Positions 1-5,213 of a DNA stretch of 6,795 nt are shown here, piece after piece (the stretch's first letter is position 1; each line of letters starts with the position of its first letter). The stretch comes from Anaerolineales bacterium (GTDB taxonomy: Bacteria; Chloroflexota; Anaerolineae; Anaerolineales; Villigracilaceae): NCBI GenBank assembly GCA_024763295.1, contig JANTFU010000124.1:1-6795 (forward strand). Direction: 5' to 3'. The notes beneath the pieces are model-generated. The model saw only the letters and a list, made by a program, of their open reading frames with translations, searched no databases and was not told the DNA's origin. Both the position numbers and the translations under genes were made by a program.

Positions 1-79
1 TTGAAGATTGAAAGGTGGCTGTCACCTAGATTGCCGCAAAGTATGTCGCACCCTTCTCCGTCGAATGAAACAAAGCGAA
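1..79. other. Downstream flank of the regulator gene; no gene seen
   Basis: I see no supportable gene in this edge stretch. The only structure is a weak dyad at 13-27: AGGTG and CACCT pair around a 5-nt loop. On the minus strand this lies about 55 nt past the regulator stop codon and is followed by a T-rich run (TTTCAATCTTCAA). It could be a poor intrinsic terminator for the cluster, but a 5-bp stem is short and there is no continuous U-tract, so I do not call it as one. Confidence 0.4.
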
Positions 80-871
80 TTACTCGCTTGCCGCCTCTGC
101 GTTCAACGGAATCCCCAAATTCAGGGCAGGTCCAACGGTGCGAGCGGTAAAGGCGATTCTGTCCCCAAGATAGATATCGTGGGCAAACTCAAAGGGCTGG
201 TTGTCTTTTGTAAACGCACTGCGCTTCACTTCCAGCGTCGCCAAATCAGCGGTCACGCCCATGAATTCGGCGCTCTGCGCATCTAAATGCGAAATCGTGA
301 TTTTCTGAACAGCGCCCGAAGACTCAAACGAAAAGTGTTTCTTCAAAATACCGTAAAGCGAATCGCTCAGGTTGTAATCCAAAAGGTCAGGAAAAAGCGC
401 GGCGGGGAAATAAGAATTCTCAATCACAATCGGCTCATCGTTGGCAGTGCGCAAACGCACAATCCGATAGACTTCATCGTCAGCTTCCAGTTGCAACGCT
501 TCTCCGATTTCCGCATCAAGAGAAGCGACAGGCACCTGCTCCGCGACGATCACTTTGGAACCGGGGGTGATGCCCGCATTGCGCAGTTGAGTATGCAGCC
601 CTTCGCGCGAACTCAAATCAAACTGAAACCGGGGGCGCGCCACATAAGTGCCGGAGCGATTACGCCGCGCCACCAATCCCTGATGCGCCAGCGTATCCAC
701 CGCCGCGCGTATGGTCATCCGAGAAATCTTAAATTGCTCGGCTAAATCTCTTTCGGACGGAATTCTGCTTCCAACAGGATATTTTCCGGCTTTAATTTCA
801 GCAGCAATTTCTTGGGCAACTTGTTGGTATAAAGCTGGCGCATTGTCTTCGCCGCTACGGGGCATTGTCAT
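80..871 (-). CDS. GntR-family transcriptional regulator, HutC/UTRA subfamily
   Basis: A 263-residue DNA-binding regulator, the usual size for the HutC group. Residues 13-79 form the GntR winged helix: LYQQVAQEI, then PVGSRIPSERDLAEQF, then the recognition helix ISRMTIRAAVDTL and the wing GLVARRNRSGTYV. Residues of about 90-252 match a UTRA effector domain, with EVYRIVRLRTANDEPIVIENSYFP and a C-terminal strand pattern ending near TARTVGP. I chose the ATG at 871 because AAGGA lies 7 nt upstream, 13 bp past the phosphodiesterase stop. Upstream in-frame starts (TTG at 934, ATG at 925 and 901) would overlap that gene and add residues outside the family fold. The gene is last in the cluster and probably translationally coupled to the phosphodiesterase. 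Its likely target is the GTMTAKAC-type operator at 6610-6621, at the promoter of the first gene. The effector is unknown. The family assignment is secure; the regulatory link is inference. Confidence 0.93.
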   Translation of the reverse strand: MTMPRSGEDNAPALYQQVAQEIAAEIKAGKYPVGSRIPSERDLAEQFKISRMTIRAAVDTLAHQGLVARRNRSGTYVARPRFQFDLSSREGLHTQLRNAGITPGSKVIVAEQVPVASLDAEIGEALQLEADDEVYRIVRLRTANDEPIVIENSYFPAALFPDLLDYNLSDSLYGILKKHFSFESSGAVQKITISHLDAQSAEFMGVTADLATLEVKRSAFTKDNQPFEFAHDIYLGDRIAFTARTVGPALNLGIPLNAEAASE

Positions 872-878
872 CTCGTCA

Positions 879-883
879 TCCTT
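879..883 (-). promoter_or_regulatory. Ribosome binding site fixing the regulator start
   Basis: AAGGA on the minus strand, 7 nt before the ATG at 871. It sits immediately before the stop codon region of the phosphodiesterase gene, so ribosomes finishing that gene end on top of it. This supports the short 263-residue form of the regulator and translational coupling. Confidence 0.7.
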
Positions 884-884
884 T

Positions 885-1694
885 TCATTGTGCAGGCTCA
901 TAGGCAAAAGAGTACGCTTTCTCATCCGCCACAATGATTTGATGCGTGAGCAGCGTCCCTTCAGGAGTCCAGTAGTGTAAATGGTAGCTAGGTTCTTCGA
1001 GAATAAACTGTGAATCTTTCTCCAAAGTCAGGTCAATGGTCAAGCGCATTCCAATACTGGGCGCTGTGCTGATGATAGTCTGTCTCCACGTCCGAAAGGC
1101 AGGCAAATGGATATGTCCTGCCAGAATGCGTTCAATTTTGCCATATTTCTCAACCAAGTCGCCAAAGTCCTCCGCACCCAGAAAGCCATCAATATCCGTT
1201 TCGGGGACGGCAAAGTTAGCGGGCGGGTGGTGCATAAAAATCACGCAGGGACGCTCGTCCGCTTGAGTGAGACGCTCTTCGAGCCAGGCTAAGCGTTTGG
1301 GGCAAAGCTCCCCTCCCGGGGAGGCGTGCGAAACGCTATCCAATCCAATCAGACGCAGATCATACCCGTCGATCTCATATTGGATGAACCCGTCAACGCT
1401 CGTGGGACAAACTTGGTTGCCAAAAACCGAGCTGAGTACCCGGCGATTGTCATGGTTCCCCGGAACGAGGTAAAAGGGGCTGTCTAACCGCCCCAAAATG
1501 GCTGCCGCACGTTCAACTTCCGCTTGCGCCGCATCGTTGGCAATATCTCCCGTCACCAAAACGAGATCAGGCGTCGGCTTTAGCGCGTTAATATGCGCAA
1601 CGCAACGCTGCAAATTTTCTGCCATCGGCGCAACGCCAAAGGTTTTTTGCTCGCCGGGGGCGATGTGTAAGTCAGAGAGTTGGGCAATAAGCAT
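885..1694 (-). CDS. Calcineurin-fold metallophosphodiesterase, GpdQ/CpdA-like (class III)
   Basis: A 269-residue cytoplasmic enzyme without signal peptide, expected to hydrolyse a phosphodiester at a two-metal centre. All metallophosphoesterase motifs are visible: D8-x-H10, GD50, GN80HD, FMHHPP with H155/H156, and GH194-I-H196. D8, H10, D50 and N80 carry the same numbers I recall for the glycerophosphodiesterase GpdQ, and its histidines (156, 195, 197) match within one. Other stretches such as LVPGNHD, IFMHHPP and the C-terminal ISTAPS-IG segment also look GpdQ-like. Cyclic-nucleotide phosphodiesterase (CpdA) is the other common label for this fold, so no symbol is given. The ATG at 1694 is required because the first metal motif begins at residue 8. 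No Shine-Dalgarno is visible, only an A-rich stretch, unlike the other genes. It lies 336 bp after the permease block and 13 bp before the regulator. Glycerophosphodiesters, cAMP or another diester are all possible substrates. Confidence 0.93.
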   Translation of the reverse strand: MLIAQLSDLHIAPGEQKTFGVAPMAENLQRCVAHINALKPTPDLVLVTGDIANDAAQAEVERAAAILGRLDSPFYLVPGNHDNRRVLSSVFGNQVCPTSVDGFIQYEIDGYDLRLIGLDSVSHASPGGELCPKRLAWLEERLTQADERPCVIFMHHPPANFAVPETDIDGFLGAEDFGDLVEKYGKIERILAGHIHLPAFRTWRQTIISTAPSIGMRLTIDLTLEKDSQFILEEPSYHLHYWTPEGTLLTHQIIVADEKAYSFAYEPAQ

Positions 1695-1747
1695 ATTTTT
1701 TTAGTAGTTTCGCCAGCCACATGACGCTTTTTTATAGAAGCGTTCGT

Positions 1748-1878
1748 TGGTTGAGTGGCTACTGAGCTTGTCGAAGTGTAGGCGGTGCTTTTCGCCGTAT
1801 CGAAACCAACAAGTGGGCAAAAAACACCGAGATTTGTGGTTTCGATACGCTTTTCGCTTCGCTCAACCTACTCAACCA
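1748..1878. repeat. MITE/REP-like palindromic intergenic element
   Basis: A 131-bp segment bounded by a 9-bp inverted repeat, TGGTTGAGT (1748-1756) and ACTCAACCA (1870-1878). Inside is a perfect 13-bp inverted repeat, CGTATCGAAACCA (1796-1808) and TGGTTTCGATACG (1837-1849), around a 28-nt loop. The motifs ACTGAGCTTGTCGAAG and GGTTTCGATACGC resemble short repeats I know from many bacterial intergenic regions. It has no coding potential of its own. It is probably a dispersed, non-autonomous element; copy number cannot be judged from one window. Confidence 0.7.
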
Positions 1879-1934
1879 CCTTCAAATATGACTAGTAGTT
1901 TTGCTAAATTTTTACCGTCCCCCTTTTCTGTAAC

Positions 1935-1970
1935 GTGTTGCGTGTTGCATACACACGCAACACGCAACAC
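1935..1970. repeat. Perfect 14-bp stem hairpin downstream of the PotC-like gene
   Basis: GTGTTGCGTGTTGC (1935-1948) and its exact complement GCAACACGCAACAC (1957-1970) flank an 8-nt loop. Each arm contains a tandem GTGTTGC/GTGTTGC-like doublet. It sits 61 bp past the permease stop, where a terminator would be expected. No U-tract follows on the minus strand (the next bases read GTTACAGAAAAGGGGG), so it may be a 3'-end stabilising structure or a repeat rather than an intrinsic terminator. Confidence 0.6.
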
Positions 1971-2030
1971 AAAACAGTTCTTTGGGGGAAGAAGAAGAAG
2001 ACAGAAGACAAGTCTTTTATCAAATTCCTA

Positions 2031-2906
2031 TCAGGCGCTGAGATCATCACCTTTTTGGAAGAAAGTTGAGAGCAGCCCTAAAATTCCGGTAGAGATCATC
2101 AGCACAACACTTACCGCGTTAATTTCAGGCGAAAGCCCAAAGCGCAAACGGGAATACAGGATGATCGGGATTGTCGTTGAATCGGCAGTACCGCTCAGGA
2201 AGTAAGTCGTGTTGAAGTTTTCAAAGGAAAACAAAAACGCCACGATAGCTGCGCCGATGATTGCGGGCATCAAAAAGCGCAGGGTGATAGAGAGAATAGC
2301 TTGGGCGCGAGATGATCCCAAATCCATGGCGGCTTCTTCAAGGGATTGGTCAAATTTACGCAAGCGTGCCGTGATGACCAAGGTGGTCGTCGTGGCGACA
2401 AAACTCACTTGTCCCAGCACCACAAGCCAAAATCCGGGGCGAAAAAAGGTTCCAGCGCCTGATCCAAAGGTCATATCCAGCGAATTAGCAATTGCATGCG
2501 TAAAGGATAAGATGGACGTCCCCAAAACAACGCCCGGCACCACGAGGGGACCCAGCATGAGCATGTAGAAAAATTCTTTCCCGATGAATTTTTCACGCAC
2601 AAAGAGAAAGGCGTTGTTAACCCCAAGCAGGATGGAAAGAATGGTGACCGCCACGGCAACCTTTATGCTGACGCCAAGCGCAGAGATCATGCGAGGGTCG
2701 TTGAAAAGTCCCATTCTATCCGGCGTCTTGGAATAAAACCAGTCCAGCGTGAAGCCCTGCCACGGGAACGAGGCGGCTTCGTTATTATTGAACGCCAGAA
2801 TGAAGGTAATCAACAACGGTCCAGCTGTGAACAGGACAATCAAGATAACGTAGCTGTAGTAAAACCAATAACTAGGAGATTTCCATTTATTTTTTGCCGT
2901 AAACAT
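2031..2906 (-). CDS. potC: ABC transporter permease, PotC-like (POPT family)
   Basis: The second membrane subunit of the importer, 291 residues. Hydrophobic segments lie at about 17-39, 78-103, 112-137, 158-180, 213-230 and 262-283, consistent with six helices. The cytoplasmic coupling loop (EAA motif) is clear at 190-214: EEAAMDLGSSRAQAILSITLRFLMP. This loop docks on the ATPase Q-loop groove. I chose the ATG at 2906 because GGAGG lies 7 nt upstream and because it forms a TAATG junction with the stop codon of the preceding permease (1-nt overlap), a hallmark of coupled translation giving equal subunits. The longer reading from 2954 would add hydrophilic residues with no support. The C-terminus is short and charged (QKGDDLSA). 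The symbol denotes the family; substrate is not proven by the permease. Confidence 0.92.
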   Translation of the reverse strand: MFTAKNKWKSPSYWFYYSYVILIVLFTAGPLLITFILAFNNNEAASFPWQGFTLDWFYSKTPDRMGLFNDPRMISALGVSIKVAVAVTILSILLGVNNAFLFVREKFIGKEFFYMLMLGPLVVPGVVLGTSILSFTHAIANSLDMTFGSGAGTFFRPGFWLVVLGQVSFVATTTTLVITARLRKFDQSLEEAAMDLGSSRAQAILSITLRFLMPAIIGAAIVAFLFSFENFNTTYFLSGTADSTTIPIILYSRLRFGLSPEINAVSVVLMISTGILGLLSTFFQKGDDLSA

Positions 2907-3757
2907 TACATTGCCTCCGTCATGTCTTGTCCGGTTACTTTGAGAACGACCCAAACAAGTAATACGGAAAAGGTTAATAAGATCACGCCAAAGGCAGCGC
3001 CCTGATTTTGGTTAAAGCGGACGATAAATTGATTGTAGATATTTTCTGTAAACCACAAACTGTTTTTGCCGCCCAGTAGGGTGACGGTTACATAGTTGCC
3101 CAAATTGAGCATGAAAACCATCACGCTCCCTACCACGATACCCGGTGCCGCATGAGGAATAATGATCTCTCTCATCGTTGACCAGAAATCTCCACCTAAG
3201 TCATAGGAGGCTTCGATGAGGCTGTCGTCAAGAGAATCCAGCGAGTTGATGATTGGAATAATCATAAAGAGGATGGATGTATACACCAAGCCGACGACGA
3301 TGGTAGCATCTTTGTACAGGAATTCGATATTATGCGAGGTAATTCCTAAGGCTTGCAGCATATAACTGATGACACCGGTCTCGCGTAATAAGACCATCCA
3401 CGCAAAAACTTGAATTAGCTCCGATATCCAGTAAGGCAAGACGATAGCGAGCAGGACAACCGCCTTCATTTTCTTTCCCAAAACCTTGGTGACAATAAAC
3501 GCAGTCGGGAAGGATATCGCTAACGTAATGAGCGTTACTAGAATTGCGAATAACGCCGTGTGTACAAAGACATGACGGTATAACTCGCTTTGGAAAAATT
3601 TTGCGTAATTCGCTAAAGTGAGCGCTCCTGAACGCTTATCTACAAAAGAGAGCCAAAAAAGTTTGATGTGAGGCAAAACAAATAGGAGCCCGATCCAGAG
3701 CAAGTGCGGCGTGAGCACCAGCCAAAGCCCCTTGTTCTTTTTGATTTTTGCGAACAT
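2906..3757 (-). CDS. potB: ABC transporter permease, PotB-like (POPT family)
   Basis: The first membrane subunit, 283 residues, opening with the basic cytoplasmic tail MFAKIKKNKG. Hydrophobic segments lie at about 11-34, 65-91, 99-124, 151-172, 205-227 and 255-276. The EAA loop at 182-201 reads EASYDLGGDFWSTMREIIIP, the usual permease-ATPase contact. The ATG at 3757 is preferred because AAGGAG lies 7 nt before it, directly abutting the ATPase stop, with only 4 bp between the genes. The open frame continues upstream to 3856, but that would overlap the ATPase gene by about 95 bp without a ribosome site. It pairs with the PotC-like subunit as a heterodimer, as in E. coli PotBC. The family call is strong; substrate specificity is set by the binding protein. 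Confidence 0.92.
   Translation of the reverse strand: MFAKIKKNKGLWLVLTPHLLWIGLLFVLPHIKLFWLSFVDKRSGALTLANYAKFFQSELYRHVFVHTALFAILVTLITLAISFPTAFIVTKVLGKKMKAVVLLAIVLPYWISELIQVFAWMVLLRETGVISYMLQALGITSHNIEFLYKDATIVVGLVYTSILFMIIPIINSLDSLDDSLIEASYDLGGDFWSTMREIIIPHAAPGIVVGSVMVFMLNLGNYVTVTLLGGKNSLWFTENIYNQFIVRFNQNQGAAFGVILLTFSVLLVWVVLKVTGQDMTEAM
2914..2918 (-). promoter_or_regulatory. Ribosome binding site of the PotC-like gene
   Basis: GGAGG on the minus strand, 7 nt upstream of the ATG at 2906 and inside the last codons of the PotB-like gene. It fixes the start at the TAATG overlap. Confidence 0.75.
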
Positions 3758-3761
3758 TGAT

Positions 3762-4886
3762 TTACTCCTTTTCTTCTGTAGGAGGATCAATATGTAAGAA
3801 GGCATTCGCTGCGGGTTGTTTCGTTCCGCCCCAGGATAAAGTGACGGTATCGCCAACGGAAATATCGGGGGTTTCTTCGGTATGTTGAAGTTTTACGTTG
3901 ATACTTAATGGTGTTTTGCTTTCAAGAAGATCTACAACCACGAGAGAGTGAGAACCGTCAAAGTTGATTTCTTTGATTTTTCCGATATTGCCTTTTTCGT
4001 GTTTGCCGGGTTTCAAGAGAATCATTTCAGGGCGAATGAAGAGATCAACTACATCGCCGGGCTTGAGTTTTTCGCCCATTCTGGCACGAGAAAGGATTCC
4101 GCTAACATCGACGAGGCAAGCGTTATCATCCACGAGTTCGACCACTTTGCCGTTATTCCAGCGGTTATTTTCCCCGACAAAGGAGGCGACAAAATGCGTA
4201 GCCGGTTCACGATAGAGGATTTCGGGGGCGGCAACTTGTTCCAATTTGCCAAAATTGATGACGGCGACGGTATCGGACATGGCGAGGGCGATGGTTTGGT
4301 CGTGGGTGATGTACATGAAGGTCGTTCCCATGCGGTGCTGCAAGCGTTTGAGTTCGAGTTTCATGTCTTGGCGCAGTTTCAGGTCAAGGGCGCTCAGCGG
4401 TTCGTCGAGCAACAAAACTGTGGGTTCGAGTACCAAGCTGCGGGCAAGAGCGACGCGCTGCTGCTGTCCACCGGAAATCTGATTGATTTTTCTCTCGTTC
4501 AACCCTTTCATATCCACACGGGCAAGAACTTCATTCGCCTTTTTTTCCATTTCGGCTTTGCTCATTCCGCCACGACGGCGTAAGCCAAAGGTTACGTTGT
4601 CAATCACGTTCATCATCGGGAAAAGAGCGAGACGTTGAAAGACGAGGTTGCAAGGGCGTTTATTGGCGGGAACGTCGTTGATGCGTTGACCGTTAATGAA
4701 TATGTCGCCCGAAGTTGGGGTTTCAAAGCCGGCGATCATGCGTAATACGGTTGTTTTGCCGCTTGCCGATGGTCCTAATACAGAGAAAAAACTTCCTTTA
4801 GGTACGTCGAAACTTATGTTATTTACTGCTGTAAAATTGCCCCACCGTTTGGTAAGGTTTTTTACAGATACATCAATTTCCGTCAT
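3762..4886 (-). CDS. potA: ABC transporter ATP-binding protein, PotA-like
   Basis: The nucleotide-hydrolysing subunit, 374 residues, close to the length of E. coli PotA. Motifs in order: Walker A GPSASGKTT (38-46), Q-loop VFQRLALFP (Q84), signature ISGGQQQRVALAR (137-149), Walker B LLLDEP (D161, E162), D-loop SALD (165-168) and switch histidine ITHD (H195). Residues of about 240-366 form the C-terminal TOBE-type regulatory domain of the MalK/PotA group, containing DLFIRPEMI and a late GDTVTLSW strand. Odd points: the Walker A glycine at position 41 is alanine, and the signature starts with I instead of L. Two adjacent ATGs exist at 4889 and 4886. The second is preferred because AGGAG is only 2 nt from the first but 5 nt from the second. 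It is the second gene of the cluster, separated from the binding protein by 327 bp of hairpin-rich leader. Confidence 0.94.
   Translation of the reverse strand: MTEIDVSVKNLTKRWGNFTAVNNISFDVPKGSFFSVLGPSASGKTTVLRMIAGFETPTSGDIFINGQRINDVPANKRPCNLVFQRLALFPMMNVIDNVTFGLRRRGGMSKAEMEKKANEVLARVDMKGLNERKINQISGGQQQRVALARSLVLEPTVLLLDEPLSALDLKLRQDMKLELKRLQHRMGTTFMYITHDQTIALAMSDTVAVINFGKLEQVAAPEILYREPATHFVASFVGENNRWNNGKVVELVDDNACLVDVSGILSRARMGEKLKPGDVVDLFIRPEMILLKPGKHEKGNIGKIKEINFDGSHSLVVVDLLESKTPLSINVKLQHTEETPDISVGDTVTLSWGGTKQPAANAFLHIDPPTEEKE
3765..3770 (-). promoter_or_regulatory. Ribosome binding site of the PotB-like gene
   Basis: AAGGAG on the minus strand, encoding the last Lys-Glu of the ATPase and directly followed by its TAA stop, 7 nt before the ATG at 3757. 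It decides the PotB-like start and indicates translational coupling. Confidence 0.8.
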
Positions 4887-5014
4887 CATATCTCCTCGTG
4901 TTTTGAACTGCTCCTATGGCAATCTTGTTACTGTAAAAGATTTTGGCTTCTCTTTTGTAGCGGAGCAACTTGTATTTATAACTGATGTTACGCAGACTTG
5001 GGCGTTCCCCCCTC

Positions 5015-5097
5015 TGTCCTTCGGACATCTGGTGAAAAAACTGCTTCGCATCCCCCCGTAGGGGGGAAAATTTATCCCTTCCCCCTGCGGGGGAAGG
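5015..5097. repeat. REP-like array of three hairpins
   Basis: Three perfect dyads follow one another: TGTCC/GGACA (5015-5019 and 5023-5027, loop TTC), TCCCCCC/GGGGGGA (5051-5057 and 5061-5067, loop GTA) and CCTTCCCCC/GGGGGAAGG (5077-5085 and 5089-5097, loop TGC). The last, followed by GGTTAGGATGGGGG, matches a repeat seen in many bacterial genomes whose spurious translation contains PHPNLPPQGEG. All three are GC-rich with 3-nt loops. It is likely a mobile or REP-type intergenic element. Confidence 0.7.
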
Positions 5098-5160
5098 TTA
5101 GGATGGGGGAAAAGTGCTAGAATAACCCAAAAACAAATGCCGTGCGTCATATCAGTTTAT

Positions 5161-5197
5161 AACTTGCCCCACGATGGAAGTCATCGTGGGGCAAGTT
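5161..5197 (-). terminator. Strong 16-bp stem-loop after the binding-protein gene
   Basis: AACTTGCCCCACGATG (5161-5176) pairs perfectly with CATCGTGGGGCAAGTT (5182-5197) around a 5-nt loop, 16 bp past the binding-protein stop codon. On the minus strand the stem is followed by ATAAACTGATATG, AT-rich but without a clean U-tract, and preceded by an A-rich run. It is therefore better read as a leaky terminator or 3' stability element than a full stop. The transporter genes downstream must still be transcribed. Confidence 0.6.
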
Positions 5198-5213
5198 TGA
5201 TGCTATAAATTTT

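Larger units (their letters stand above)
1695..2030. other. 336-bp gene-free gap between permease and phosphodiesterase genes
   Basis: This gap breaks an otherwise compact cluster. It holds a MITE/REP-like palindromic element (1748-1878), a long perfect hairpin (1935-1970), a short hairpin at 1724-1729/1738-1743 (ACGCTT/AAGCGT) in the leader of the phosphodiesterase gene, and a (GAA)4 run near 1988-2000. TAGTAGTTT occurs twice, at 1702-1710 and 1893-1901, outside the element but not next to its ends. I find no convincing promoter: TATAAA on the minus strand at 1736-1731 has no matching -35. I also find no GTMTAKAC operator here. Whether the phosphodiesterase and regulator are read through from the transporter genes or have their own promoter is undecided. 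Confidence 0.6.
4887..5213. other. 327-bp gene-free gap between binding-protein and ATPase genes
   Basis: The gap contains, in transcription order, a 16-bp-stem hairpin (5161-5197), an array of three hairpins (5015-5097), an AT-rich stretch (about 4897-5000) and the ATPase ribosome site AGGAG (4892-4896). A TATAAA at 4981-4976 on the minus strand has no good -35, so I do not call a separate promoter. The hairpins probably reduce transcription or stabilise the upstream message, so that the binding protein is made in excess over the membrane complex. Confidence 0.6.

Noticed and set aside
13..27. Intrinsic terminator of the cluster
   Set aside because: The stem is only 5 bp and the following T-rich stretch is interrupted; too weak to call.
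872..934. N-terminal extension of the regulator to TTG 934 or ATG 925/901
   Set aside because: It would overlap the phosphodiesterase gene by up to 50 bp without a ribosome site, whereas ATG 871 has AAGGA at 7 nt and begins just before the winged helix.
1731..1736. Possible -10 box (TATAAA, minus strand) for the phosphodiesterase gene
   Set aside because: No -35-like hexamer occurs at 16-18 nt upstream and the box falls inside a small hairpin loop.
1748..1970. CRISPR-like array from the clustered repeats
   Set aside because: Repeats are inverted, of different sequence and length, and there are no regularly spaced direct repeats with unique spacers.
1747..2205. Open frame of 152 codons on the plus strand
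   Set aside because: It is made of the palindromic element plus antisense of the PotC-like gene; the peptide (WLLSLSKCRR...) is a typical repeat translation.
3948..4583. Long 211-codon frame on the plus strand
   Set aside because: It lies wholly antisense to the ATPase gene, whose motifs are intact; the frame is a codon-bias shadow.
4914..5150. Open frame of 78 codons on the minus strand between binding-protein and ATPase genes
   Set aside because: Its translation contains PHPNLPPQGEG-type peptide, the usual artefact of the hairpin repeat at 5077-5110. It has no family similarity I recognise and coincides with the hairpin array.
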